The notes beneath the pieces were generated by a model. That model saw nothing but the letters and a program-made list of their open reading frames with translations, was not told where the DNA came from and ran no database searches. From assembly GCF_014205135.1 (NCBI RefSeq), contig NZ_JACHMY010000001.1, forward strand, positions 6,014,001 to 6,078,000: 64,000 bases of DNA, in the 5' to 3' direction. This document shows, piece by piece, positions 31,930 through 42,239 of this stretch. Position 1 is the stretch's first letter; each line of letters begins with the position of its first letter. Position numbers and translations under genes: made by a program. The DNA is from Kribbella italica. GTDB taxonomy: Bacteria > Actinomycetota > Actinomycetes > Propionibacteriales > Kribbellaceae.

Positions 31930-33375
31930 CTACTCGGCGAGGCGTTCCAGGCGCGCCGCCACCGCGGGGCGGCGGCGGTCGTCGGGGAGGAGGCGCCGGG
32001 CGAGCACCTCGAACACCTCCAGGTCTTCGGCGCCGAGCGACGTGTCGGCGTAGCGCCAGAGGAGGTCGGGGTCTGCTGCGTCGATGACGGCGCGGCGGAG
32101 GGTCGCGTCCAACTCGTCGCGTTCGGCGCGGAGGGCCGGGGCGTCGGAGCGGGCGAGCAGTGGGCCGGCGTACAGGTCGAGGGCCTGGGCGAGGGCTCCG
32201 CGCCGGATCAGGCCCTGGACGTCGGTGACGTCGCCGGTGACGTTTGCCAGGATCCGGTACGGCTTGGTGTCGAGTACGCCGGCGCCCAGCAAGGTGCGCA
32301 GCCGGTGCATCTCGGCGCGGACGGTGGTCGGGTTGCCCTCGTCGCCGTACAGCTGAAGCATCAGCTGCTCAGCGGTGAGCCCCGACGGGTGCAGAAGAAG
32401 TAGCGCGAGCACCTCGGCGCGCCGGAGGGTCAGCGGGATCTCCCGCCCGCCGACCACCGCCAAAGGCTGTGCAGACCCCAGCAACCGCAGCCGCAGCGAC
32501 GTACGCCGCCGGACCGCGCCCGGGATGCGCAGCAGGTACCCCTCGTCGAGCTGCTCGATCACGCCCTCGCGCCCGTCGCCGAGGTCGATCCGATCGGCAC
32601 CGGCCGGTACGGCGAGCCGATCCGGCAGCCACGCCAGCGGCTGGACGGCGAGCACTCGCCCGGTCGGCGTCAGCAACGCGCCCGGCGCATCGCCCAGAGC
32701 AATCAGATGCCGCATGTTCCGAGCCCGCAGCACCTCGTCGGCCGCCGCCATCCGCACCCGCAACTGCCCCTCGGCCAGCCCGGCGGCCGCGGTCACGAGC
32801 GCCATCATGGCCGGATGCACGGTCCGCAGCGGCCCGGAGACATCAACAGCCCCGATCAGCTTCCCCGTGTCCGGGTCGTGCACCGGCGCCGCCGCACACG
32901 TCCACGCGTGAATCCGCCGTACCAAATGCTCCGCCGAGTGGATCTGCACCGGCTGGTCCGCCGCCAGCGCGGTCCCCATCCCGTTCGTCCCGATCGCGTC
33001 CTCGGACCAGATCGCCCCCTCGGAGAGCGCGATCCGGTCGGCCTGACGCCGTACGGCGGCCGCGCCCTCGCGCCACAGGATCAGCCCGCGCGCGTCGGTG
33101 ACGATCATGATGTGCGACGCCTCGTCCGCGATCGTGGTCAGCGTCTGGCGCAGGACCGGCAGGACGGCGTGCAGCGGGTGCCCGGCGCGGATCTCCTCGA
33201 GCTCCTCGCCCGAGACCACGACCGGCGGCGCGTCCAGTTCCGGGTCGACCAGCGCGGCCAGCGACCGCTGCCAGGACTCGGCGACCAGCGCCCGGGGCGC
33301 TTCGGGTACGCGACCGCCGCTGAGCACCTCGTCGTAGAGCTCGCTCAGCCGCCGCGCCTGGTCCGGTGCGTCCAC
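31930..33375 (-). CDS. GAF-domain regulator with winged-helix C-terminus
   Basis: A 481-aa regulator resembling the sensory half of AcoR: an N-terminal VAESWQRSL segment and a GAF domain (residues about 80-215; LSEGAIWSEDAIGTNGMGTALA, HAWTCAAAPVHDPDTGKLIG). The sigma54 AAA+ module is absent; instead the C-terminal part holds a winged helix (PLTLRRAEVLALLLLHPSGL...TVRAEMHRLRTLLG) and a helical tail. GTG 33375 has GCGAGGG six bases ahead and is preferred to TTG 33381. It is divergent from the aldehyde dehydrogenase gene, which it probably activates in response to an alcohol or aldehyde. Confidence 0.85.
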   Translation of the reverse strand: MDAPDQARRLSELYDEVLSGGRVPEAPRALVAESWQRSLAALVDPELDAPPVVVSGEELEEIRAGHPLHAVLPVLRQTLTTIADEASHIMIVTDARGLILWREGAAAVRRQADRIALSEGAIWSEDAIGTNGMGTALAADQPVQIHSAEHLVRRIHAWTCAAAPVHDPDTGKLIGAVDVSGPLRTVHPAMMALVTAAAGLAEGQLRVRMAAADEVLRARNMRHLIALGDAPGALLTPTGRVLAVQPLAWLPDRLAVPAGADRIDLGDGREGVIEQLDEGYLLRIPGAVRRRTSLRLRLLGSAQPLAVVGGREIPLTLRRAEVLALLLLHPSGLTAEQLMLQLYGDEGNPTTVRAEMHRLRTLLGAGVLDTKPYRILANVTGDVTDVQGLIRRGALAQALDLYAGPLLARSDAPALRAERDELDATLRRAVIDAADPDLLWRYADTSLGAEDLEVFEVLARRLLPDDRRRPAVAARLERLAE

Positions 33376-33419
33376 ACTCAACCCTCGCCCGGATCCGGAC
33401 GCCGTTCAAGGGGGCGGCG

Positions 33420-33453
33420 TGCAACGTTGATGCAACGTCCCCCGCTCTAGCGT
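33420..33453 (+). promoter_or_regulatory. Aldehyde dehydrogenase promoter with 11-bp-spaced direct repeats
   Basis: TGCAACGT occurs at 33420-33427 and 33431-33438, one helical turn apart, overlapping the likely -35 region of a TAGCGT -10 box (33448-33453). This placement suits an activator such as the divergent GAF regulator. A ribosome-binding site GGAGCAGGAGG follows before the ATG. Confidence 0.5.
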
Positions 33454-33484
33454 GCTCAAGCACCGCACCGGAGCAGGAGGATTA

Positions 33485-35008
<1,524 letters not shown>

Positions 35009-35013
35009 GCCGC

Positions 35014-35394
35014 GTGATGGTCGAGAGGGTTTCGTACACGGAGGAGGCGGCGGAGCTGCTCCGCCGCCTCACCGAGCTGCACGGGCCACTGATGTTCCAC
35101 CAGTCCGGCGGGTGCTGCGACGGCAGCTCGCCGATGTGTTACCCGGACGGTGAGTTCAAGACGGGGGCAGCGGACGTGCATCTGGGCGACCTCACGGTCG
35201 ACGGCCTCGACAAGCCGGTCAGCTTCTGGATGTCGGCGAACCAGTTCGAGTACTGGAAGCACACCCACCTGACCGTCGACGTGGTCAAGGGCCGCGGCAG
35301 CGGCTTCTCGGTCGAGGCCCCCGAAGGAGTCCGCTTCCTGATCAGGTCCCGCCTGTTCAGCGACCAGGAGTCCATGGAGCTCGGTCTCCTCTGA
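35014..35394 (+). CDS. DUF779 protein
   Basis: A 126-aa protein of the DUF779 family (SGGCCDGSSPMCYPDGEF, with the conserved Cys pair; SFWMSANQFEYWKHTHLTVDVV). Family members accompany acetaldehyde/alcohol dehydrogenases, with an unknown accessory role. Starts at GTG 35014 or ATG 35017, five bases after the dehydrogenase stop, so the two are one transcript. Confidence 0.9.
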   Translation: MMVERVSYTEEAAELLRRLTELHGPLMFHQSGGCCDGSSPMCYPDGEFKTGAADVHLGDLTVDGLDKPVSFWMSANQFEYWKHTHLTVDVVKGRGSGFSVEAPEGVRFLIRSRLFSDQESMELGLL

Positions 35395-35441
35395 TACGAG
35401 TGCCGACCGTCCGGTGGCGTTGCCGGGCGGCCGGCGCTCTT

Positions 35442-37931
35442 CTATGCCGTCAGTGGGACCTCCAGCGGACTCCCCGGTACGACGACCCGCGCGTCGACGC
35501 CCAGCGACCTGCCGTCGACGTGCACGGCGTGGAGGTCCAGGTGGCCGGAGTGGCAGGTCAGGACCAGCTTGTCAGCAGTACAGCGGGCTACACCCCAGCC
35601 GGTGCCGGCTACGAAGGGCACCTGCCAGTCGTCGCCGTTGCGGGCGACAGCTAGTGGCGCGAAGGTCAGTGTCCGGGTCAGGGCGCTGTAGTGGTAGCCA
35701 GCCAGGGCCTCCAGGACTGACCAGCCGGCGGCGTTGCGGATGTAGTGGTCGCCGCACTCGATGGGGTTGAAGGGGTTGCGGCGGGTGCCGTCGTACCGGG
35801 CCCACAGGCCGTCGAGGATGGCGAAGGCCTCGTCGGTCAGGCCTTCGTAGAGGCAGTGGGCGGCTACCTGGTACTCCGAGCCGGTCCACACCTCGTCGCA
35901 GTAGCGGGTGGGCACAGCTGGTCGGCCGCCGTGGGGCCAGGTGCACATGAGCAGGCCGGTGTCGTCCCCATCGGCGAAGACCCGGTACGAGTGTTCGAAG
36001 TCGGCGAAGCCGGTCCGCAGGTTATGCCGTACGACGGACCGTAGCGCCGTCTTCACGTGGTCCTCCGGCAGCACGTAGCCCAGGTCGAGCTGGTGGGCCC
36101 ACCACTGCCCGATCAGCTGGTCAGCCAGGCACCCCTCACCCCACTGGAACTCCTGCTTGTCCTCAGCCGACAGCACCTGCCGGTAGTACTCCCCCGTGAA
36201 CAGCAGCTCGTCGTACGCCGTGCTGCCGGCCTCGAACAACGCCCTGTACGCCTTGGCGTCCTCACCGAGCAGCTGCGCCATCTCCTCGGCCGCACGCAGT
36301 GCAGCCAGCCAGAGCGTCCCCATGAACGAGTTGACCCCGGACAGGTCGATGTCGTGGGTGCTGGGCTGGATCCCCCGCAGCACACCGGTGCCGGCCGGGT
36401 CCCACTTGTCCCTGATGTGCTGCAGCAGCAGTACGACGTTCGGCCAGCGCTCAGCGAGCCAGTCGAGCCCTGCGCCCTGCCGGACCTCCCGGTAGGTCTT
36501 GAGCACGGTGCCGAGCATGCCGTCGAGCGCGGGCTCCTCCGGTCCGCCGATCACCACGTCCCACAGCTGCTTCAGGTACGTCGGCGCAAGGACCCGATGC
36601 GGGATGTACCCCGACGGCGCCTGCATCACGTCGTACTCGGTGTCGCGCATGTTCCGCTCGAGCTCCGGGAACAGTCGCGACAGGGTCTGCTCGTAGTTCC
36701 AGACGTGCGTGCAGTTGAGCGGGCACGAGCCGCCGTACCGGCCGGCCCACATCTCCGTCGACCGGCCGAGCACCCCCTCGAAGCCGTGCACGGTCCCCTC
36801 GGCGGTCCGGAAGACGGTGGGACTCCGGATGTCGGCGCCCAGCGCAGCAAGGCGATGCCCAGCCTCCCCCGGCAGGCTGCTGTCGACCAGCGCGCGAGTC
36901 CAGGCAGTTGTCGCCTGAGCCAGCTCGTCCCAGCGCGCGATGAACGCGTCCGCCGCAGCCACCGCGTCGACCTTCGCGTAGGCGTTGCCGAGCCAGAACT
37001 TCGTGTGCCCGTAGTCCCGCCGCGGCCCGAACTGGTGAAAGTCGACATAGCGGTTCGGGAAGTGCCACGCGATCAGGAACCGCACCCGCACGGTCTCCCC
37101 CGGCTCCACCGTGTACGGCGCGATCAGCCCGCCGTTCCAGGTCGTCCCCGGCGCACTGGGCCCACTCACCACACCGGCACGCGAGGTCGGCCGTCCAGCA
37201 AGGTCGGTGACAAACGCAGCCGGCCGCGTCCACTGCGGCGACGCCGTTGCCCCCACGGCGTCGGTGGAGATCACCAACTGGCCGGCTCCAGGGTGCTCGG
37301 CCGGCAGCGAGACGTTCTCCATCACCAGCGACGTCCAGGACCCGCGCCTGACCCGGTTGGTGTTGCCGCCGTACAGACCGCAGGACACCCCGTCGATCGG
37401 CGTGACCCCGTCCCAGCCGACCGAGTTCTGCAGCGCGCCTCCCAGCGAGCCGTGCACAGCCACAGCGCCCGGGTTGTGCAGCGTGAAGGTGAACCCGACG
37501 ACCGGCTGCGAGCTGGCGTCGGCGTCCAGCGGCACCAGCGGGTTGAAGACCTCCATGCTCACGTCGACCGGCAGGTCGGTCTCGTACGACACCCGGGCCT
37601 GCGGATAGACCGCCTCGACAGTCACGGAACCCACCGGCTTCAGCACCTCGTGCAGGGTGTGCTCACCAGGCGGTACGACGTCGTCCGACACCAGCGGCGT
37701 CTCCGACGACTCCAGTGGAGGCCCTTGCAGCAAACGGATGTCGTCGTACGGCGGCTCGCCCCGCGACACCCGCAGCGCGAAGAAGCTGTCCGGTACGTGG
37801 CCCTCGTGGTTGCCGAGGTTGTGCAGCTGCCACTGCCGCAGAGCGCCGTTGCCGGCCAGTGCCAGGGTGCCTGTCCCCAGACCGCCCAGGGGCAGAGCGA
37901 AGTGCCGCAGGTTGTCACCGGTGTAGCGCAT
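35442..37931 (-). CDS. GH116 family beta-glycosidase (GBA2-like)
   Basis: An 829-aa intracellular glycosidase with the N-terminal beta-sandwich (FALPLGGLGTGTLALAGNGA) and a C-terminal (alpha/alpha)6 barrel (CTHVWNYEQTLSRLFPELERN; CDEVWTGSEYQVAAHCLYEG; ECGDHYIRNAAGWSVL). GH116 enzymes remove beta-glucosyl or beta-xylosyl residues; the HVWNYEQ Glu is the expected nucleophile. No signal peptide, so it acts on imported oligosaccharides delivered by the ABC genes upstream. The start overlaps the membrane protein gene by 17 bases; this is the last gene of the operon. Confidence 0.88.
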   Translation of the reverse strand: MRYTGDNLRHFALPLGGLGTGTLALAGNGALRQWQLHNLGNHEGHVPDSFFALRVSRGEPPYDDIRLLQGPPLESSETPLVSDDVVPPGEHTLHEVLKPVGSVTVEAVYPQARVSYETDLPVDVSMEVFNPLVPLDADASSQPVVGFTFTLHNPGAVAVHGSLGGALQNSVGWDGVTPIDGVSCGLYGGNTNRVRRGSWTSLVMENVSLPAEHPGAGQLVISTDAVGATASPQWTRPAAFVTDLAGRPTSRAGVVSGPSAPGTTWNGGLIAPYTVEPGETVRVRFLIAWHFPNRYVDFHQFGPRRDYGHTKFWLGNAYAKVDAVAAADAFIARWDELAQATTAWTRALVDSSLPGEAGHRLAALGADIRSPTVFRTAEGTVHGFEGVLGRSTEMWAGRYGGSCPLNCTHVWNYEQTLSRLFPELERNMRDTEYDVMQAPSGYIPHRVLAPTYLKQLWDVVIGGPEEPALDGMLGTVLKTYREVRQGAGLDWLAERWPNVVLLLQHIRDKWDPAGTGVLRGIQPSTHDIDLSGVNSFMGTLWLAALRAAEEMAQLLGEDAKAYRALFEAGSTAYDELLFTGEYYRQVLSAEDKQEFQWGEGCLADQLIGQWWAHQLDLGYVLPEDHVKTALRSVVRHNLRTGFADFEHSYRVFADGDDTGLLMCTWPHGGRPAVPTRYCDEVWTGSEYQVAAHCLYEGLTDEAFAILDGLWARYDGTRRNPFNPIECGDHYIRNAAGWSVLEALAGYHYSALTRTLTFAPLAVARNGDDWQVPFVAGTGWGVARCTADKLVLTCHSGHLDLHAVHVDGRSLGVDARVVVPGSPLEVPLTA

Positions 37932-38562
37932 GCAGGTTCTCCATCCGATAGACAGTCCAGGTACCGGCCGAGGCGAACAGCGCCACCGGGCCGGGTGCGA
38001 GCAACAGCAACGAGGCAGTCACCGAGGTGCCGAGCAGCAGCGCGACCACGACGACCGAGAGCACGCCCAGCGGCATCCACGGGCTGCGGGCGACCACACC
38101 GAGTGCAGCGAGCCAGAGTGCCTTGCCACGAAGGCCTCCGGTCACCCGCAGGCTGAAGGCGCTGAAGGACGCGAGCACCAGCAGTACGGCGGCGCAGCAG
38201 CTGAGTCCTAGCGGCAGGAGCATCACCGGCCCGCTGTAGAGCGACCAGTTGACCAGTGCGAGCGCCACCACGACTCCAGGGACCACTCCAACACTCAGTC
38301 CGGCAAGCCAATGGCGCCCAATGCAGCGGAGCAACTGCAGCACCCCGCCTCGCCCACCCAGCACCACCGAGTCCGTCGTAGCCACCACCCCAGCCCACAC
38401 CGGTGCCACCAGCACCGCCATCAGCAGCACCCCGCCAGGCCCGAGGCCAGGCATCAACGCGACAACCCCGACGAACGCCGTACAGACCAACACTCCGGAC
38501 ACGGCCAGCAGCGGCAGCTCGTGCCACAACGCCCGCAGAGCACCAGGCATCCGGTCCTTCAT
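37915..38562 (-). CDS. DUF624/YesL-like membrane protein
   Basis: A 215-aa polytopic protein with about five to six hydrophobic segments (LLAVSGVLVCTAFVGVVALM; LGVLSVVVVALLLGTSVTAS) and the ALRALWHELP N-terminus seen in YesL-type proteins, which are found in carbohydrate ABC operons. Role unknown. ATG 38562 overlaps the permease stop as ATGA and the 3' end overlaps the GH116 gene. Confidence 0.72.
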   Translation of the reverse strand: MKDRMPGALRALWHELPLLAVSGVLVCTAFVGVVALMPGLGPGGVLLMAVLVAPVWAGVVATTDSVVLGGRGGVLQLLRCIGRHWLAGLSVGVVPGVVVALALVNWSLYSGPVMLLPLGLSCCAAVLLVLASFSAFSLRVTGGLRGKALWLAALGVVARSPWMPLGVLSVVVVALLLGTSVTASLLLLAPGPVALFASAGTWTVYRMENLHALHR

Positions 38563-39371
38563 CCGCGCAACCCTGTCGAGGCGATCGACGCGATGAACGA
38601 GCGCTGGAAGATCAGGAACAGCACGAGGATCGGCAGCACCACCAGCGTGATCGCGGCGAACAGCACCACCGCCGGCCCACCGCCCATCGCGCCCTGCAGC
38701 GACACCAGGCCGACCGGCAGCGTCATCTTCTCCGGCGACGACAGGAAGATGTACGGCCAGAAGAAGTTGTTCCACGACGCCTCGAAGACGAAGATCGCGA
38801 GCGCGGTCAGCCCCGGCCGGGCCAGCGGCAGGATCACCCGGAACAGGATCCAGAAGTGCCCGGCGCCGTCCATGATCGCGGCCTCGTCCAGCTCGCGCGG
38901 GATCGACGCGATGTACTGCCGCAGGAAGAAGATGCCGAACACGTTCACCAGCGCCGGCAGCCAGATCGCCACCGAGGTGTCGACCAGGTGCAGCCACCGC
39001 ATCAGGATGAACACCGGTACGACGGTCAGCTGCACCGGTACGACGAGCGCGGCCAGCAGCACCAGGAAGATCTGGTCCCGCCCCGGAAACCGCAGCCGGG
39101 AGAACGCGTACGCCGCCAGCGCGCTGGTCAGCAACGACCCGGCCGTGGTGATCACCGCGATCTGCAGGCTGTTCCACGCCATCCGCGCGAAGGGGATCAG
39201 GTCGGGCACCTGCTGGAAGTTCTCCAGCGTCGGCGGCCGCGGGATCCAGCGCGGGGGCAGCTGGAACGCGTCGATCGGCTGGGACAGCGCGGTGACGACC
39301 AGCCAGACCAGCGGCGCGATCATCAGCAGCCCGCCGAGGACCAGGACGAGGTCGAGCAGCCGGCCCTTCAC
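38559..39371 (-). CDS. Carbohydrate ABC permease, MalG type
   Basis: A 270-aa inner-membrane permease with six hydrophobic segments and the EAA loop EAAIMDGAGHFWILFRVILP. N-terminus VKGRLLDLVLVLGGLLMIAP. GTG 39371 overlaps the other permease's stop as GTGA, which fixes the start. Forms the sugar channel with the next upstream gene; the ATPase is presumably the shared MsiK-type subunit encoded elsewhere, as none is in this operon. Confidence 0.9.
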   Translation of the reverse strand: MKGRLLDLVLVLGGLLMIAPLVWLVVTALSQPIDAFQLPPRWIPRPPTLENFQQVPDLIPFARMAWNSLQIAVITTAGSLLTSALAAYAFSRLRFPGRDQIFLVLLAALVVPVQLTVVPVFILMRWLHLVDTSVAIWLPALVNVFGIFFLRQYIASIPRELDEAAIMDGAGHFWILFRVILPLARPGLTALAIFVFEASWNNFFWPYIFLSSPEKMTLPVGLVSLQGAMGGGPAVVLFAAITLVVLPILVLFLIFQRSFIASIASTGLRG

Positions 39372-40246
39372 TGGTGCACCCACCGTCGGCTGAGCCGGAA
39401 CTGCAGGCCGGTCGCGACCATGATCACTCCGAACAGCACCAGCGACAGCGCCGCGGCGTACCCGACCTCGAACGACTGGAAGCCCTTCTCGTACGTGTAC
39501 ATCACGATCGACCGGGTCGCGCCGTCCGGACCGCCGTTGGTCATGATCAGCATCGGGTCGAAGATCTGGAACGCACCGATGAACGTGATCACGGTCGCGA
39601 AGAAGATCGTCGGCGACATCACCGGCAGCGTCACGCTCCAGAACCGCCACCACGCGTTCGCGCCGTCGACCCGGGCCGCCTCGTGCAGCTGGGCCGGTAC
39701 GGTCTGCAGCCCGGCCAGCAGGATGATGAACGTGTAGCCGATGGTGTGCCACCAGTCGACGACGATCAGCGTCGGCAGCGCCCAGGTCGGCGAGGCCAGC
39801 CAGTTCGTCACCGGCAGGCCCAGCTCCTGCAGGTAATGCGTGGCGAGCCCGAAGGTCGGGTCGAGCACGTACTTCCAGATCAGCGCGACCGCGGCCCAGG
39901 AGACCAGGAACGGGAAGAAGTACGCCGTCCGGACGAAGTACTTGGTGCCGCGCGTCATCGTCCGGTGCACACCGAGCGCGAGCAGCATCCCGAGCCCGAT
40001 GTGGGTGACCACCGACGAGAGCGCGAACACGAACGTGTTGATCACCGCGCGGACCGTCGCCTCGTCGGTGACCAGCTGACGGAAGTTGTCGAGGCCGGCG
40101 AACTCCGGCGTACTGAGCAGGTCCCAGTGGAACAGGCTCAGCCCGAAGGCGCCGACCAGCGGAGCGGCGACGAAGACCAGGAACAGCAGCAGGGCAGGAC
40201 TGATGAACAGGTACCCCGGCAGCCAGTCCCGCCGCTGTGCGGTCAA
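39368..40246 (-). CDS. Carbohydrate ABC permease, MalF type
   Basis: A 292-aa permease with an N-terminal cytoplasmic segment (LTAQRRDWLPGYLFISPALL), six hydrophobic helices and the EAA loop EAARVDGANAWWRFWSVTLP. The start is taken as TTG 40246, overlapping the binding-protein stop (TTGA); the frame is open further upstream but that DNA encodes the binding protein. The MNGGPDG-like segment TNGGPDGATRSIVMY is typical for sugar permeases. Confidence 0.88.
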   Translation of the reverse strand: MTAQRRDWLPGYLFISPALLLFLVFVAAPLVGAFGLSLFHWDLLSTPEFAGLDNFRQLVTDEATVRAVINTFVFALSSVVTHIGLGMLLALGVHRTMTRGTKYFVRTAYFFPFLVSWAAVALIWKYVLDPTFGLATHYLQELGLPVTNWLASPTWALPTLIVVDWWHTIGYTFIILLAGLQTVPAQLHEAARVDGANAWWRFWSVTLPVMSPTIFFATVITFIGAFQIFDPMLIMTNGGPDGATRSIVMYTYEKGFQSFEVGYAAALSLVLFGVIMVATGLQFRLSRRWVHQ

Positions 40247-41571
40247 ACCAGTCCTTCGAGAGCCGTCTGCGCCTTGCCCAGCGCGTCGGCCGGTGAGGCG
40301 TTCCCGGTGAGCACCTGCTTCCAGCCGTCCTCGATCGCTTTCTGTACGGCGGTGCCCTTGTCCGGCGAGGGAATCGGCGTCGCGTAGCTGAGTGCCTGGT
40401 AGAGCGACTCGGTGCCCTTGGGCGCGTTGTCCAGGAACGACTTGCTGTTCGCGATCGACTTGCGGGCCGGGACGATCGTGCCGCCGAGCTGCGCGAAGAA
40501 CGACGAGCCCTCGGCCGAGATCAGGAACTTGACGAACGTCCAGGCGTCGTCCTTCTTCTTGGACGCCTTCATGATCGGGTAGCCGTTCCAGCCGACCGGC
40601 GACCCCTGCTCGACCTTGGTCGGCCACGGCACGATCCCGGTCCTGGTCTGCGCCTTGAGGTTGCGGATGCTGATGATCGGCCAGCGGCCGCCGCCGAACA
40701 TCGCCAGCTTGCCCTGCGCGAGCGCGGTCGGCGCGTCGAACTGACCGCCCGGTGGTGGCGACAACTTGTCCGCGACCAGGGCCCGGTTGAACTCGGCCGC
40801 CTCGATCGCCTTGGCGTCGTTCAGCGTCGGCGTCGACCAGTCGTCGGAGAAGCTGCTGGTCCCGTTGGTCAGCAGCCACGGCATGATGGCGGCGAAGTAC
40901 TCCGGGCCGGCGGCGTACCCGAAGGCGCCGGTCTTCGCCTTGATCTGCTCGCACGCGGTGCGGAAGTCGTCCCAGGTCCACCGGGCCGTCGGCTCGGGGA
41001 CGCCGGCCTTCGCGAACAGGTCCTTGGAGTACCACATGCACATCGTGTTGAACTCGCCCGGCAGGTAGTAGGTCTTGCCGTCGGTCGAGCTGTACTTCTT
41101 GTTCCACTCGATCAGGTTCGGGTCCAGGTCGGCGTAGTACTCGTCGATCACGGCCTGGTCCTTGGCGATGTAGTCGTCCAGCGGCGCCAGCAGGCCCTTG
41201 GAAGCGAACAGGCGTTGGCCTTCCGTGGCCACCTGGATCACGTCCGGGACCTGCCCGCCGGCCAACCGGGTGGACAGCTTGTTGAAGAACTCGCCCCACC
41301 CCGGTCCCGGGACGCCCTCGGCCTTGAGCTTGATCTCCGGATGCTTCTCGGTGAACTTCGCGAACAGCTTGTTCCACGCGGCCTGTTCCTCGGCCGTTCC
41401 CATGTAGACCAACGACAGCTCCTTGGTGGCCGACCCCTGGTCGTCGTCACCACCGCAGGCCGTCAGCGCACCGCCGGCGGCGGCCGCGAGCGCCGTACCG
41501 CCGGCCGCGCGGAGGAATCCGCGGCGGCTCAAGGGCAGGCTGAAGCTGGTCCGATCGATCGCAGGGCTCAT
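40243..41571 (-). CDS. Carbohydrate ABC solute-binding lipoprotein, Tat-type signal
   Basis: A 442-aa extracellular sugar-binding protein. The N-terminus has a twin-arginine motif (SRRGFLRAAGG, Arg16-Arg17) and a lipobox LTAC (Cys39), so it is probably exported folded and lipidated. The domain matches family 1 binding proteins (LSLVYMGTAEEQAAWNKLFAKF...). First gene of the SBP-permease-permease-membrane-GH116 operon; a LacI-type operator lies about 60 bases ahead. The ligand is presumably a beta-linked gluco- or xylo-oligosaccharide. Confidence 0.93.
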   Translation of the reverse strand: MSPAIDRTSFSLPLSRRGFLRAAGGTALAAAAGGALTACGGDDDQGSATKELSLVYMGTAEEQAAWNKLFAKFTEKHPEIKLKAEGVPGPGWGEFFNKLSTRLAGGQVPDVIQVATEGQRLFASKGLLAPLDDYIAKDQAVIDEYYADLDPNLIEWNKKYSSTDGKTYYLPGEFNTMCMWYSKDLFAKAGVPEPTARWTWDDFRTACEQIKAKTGAFGYAAGPEYFAAIMPWLLTNGTSSFSDDWSTPTLNDAKAIEAAEFNRALVADKLSPPPGGQFDAPTALAQGKLAMFGGGRWPIISIRNLKAQTRTGIVPWPTKVEQGSPVGWNGYPIMKASKKKDDAWTFVKFLISAEGSSFFAQLGGTIVPARKSIANSKSFLDNAPKGTESLYQALSYATPIPSPDKGTAVQKAIEDGWKQVLTGNASPADALGKAQTALEGLV

Positions 41572-41632
41572 CGCGCGCTCCTGTTCGTCAGGCGCGACGA
41601 CTCGTCACCAGCGCGTCCCGCGCCCTGGGCGG

Positions 41633-41680
41633 GAAATCGATTTCTCACAACAATAGGCTGCGCCCCTGAACCCCTGTCAA
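41633..41680 (-). promoter_or_regulatory. Promoter and LacI-type operator of the GH116/ABC operon
   Basis: On the minus strand TTGACA (41675-41680) and TATTGT (41650-41655) form a promoter with a long 19-base spacer. The palindrome GAAATCGATTTC (41633-41644) lies over the expected start point, a classic repressor position. No LacI gene adjoins, so the regulator is encoded elsewhere. Confidence 0.6.
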
Positions 41681-41694
41681 GGGCAGGACCGGGG

Positions 41695-42114
41695 TCAGCT
41701 GCCGGCGACAACGCCCAACGTCAGCAGGATGTTCGCGTACAACCGCTGCTCACCGGTCGCGACGGCGACGGCCAACTCCGGGCCGCGCGCGATCGCGTAG
41801 AAGTCCGCGCGCTGCAAGGGCTGCAACGGCGTACCGGGCAGCAGTTCGCGGAAGCGCCGGTACACGTCCGGCTCCTCACCGGACTCGGTCGCCATCACCC
41901 GCGCCGCCTCCACCGGTACGACGCCGAGCAGCGTCTCCAGCACGTCGTCCACCGGGATCTGCCCGGGCCGCAGGTTCAGCCAGATCGTCTCGACGCCCGG
42001 CGCGACCGCGGTCGCGTACGGGTAGTTGCCATCAGCAAGCAGTACGACGGAGCCGTGGCCGGCCCGGGCCAGCGCTCCGAGAAGCGGCGGGTGGATCAGG
42101 GGGTAGCGCAGCAC
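41695..42114 (-). CDS. RbsD/FucU-family sugar mutarotase
   Basis: A 139-aa protein with the family motif VLRYPLIHPPLLGALARAGHGSVVLLADGNYP; the catalytic His (GHG) and the DGNYP loop are present. These proteins interconvert sugar anomers (ribose or fucose type). GTG 42114 is preferred because GGAGG sits six bases ahead, although the frame is open upstream. It precedes the sugar ABC operon, with the repressed promoter in between. Confidence 0.8.
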   Translation of the reverse strand: MLRYPLIHPPLLGALARAGHGSVVLLADGNYPYATAVAPGVETIWLNLRPGQIPVDDVLETLLGVVPVEAARVMATESGEEPDVYRRFRELLPGTPLQPLQRADFYAIARGPELAVAVATGEQRLYANILLTLGVVAGS

Positions 42115-42239
42115 CAGGGTCCTCCAGGAGTCCGGCGGCCAACACTGGATCAGGGTGGACTCAGGGTAGGCCCAGAACCACCCCGCGAAGGGTGCCTGAC
42201 CCTCTGTTCCCACTCCGCAGACGCCTCGACGATCGGTCC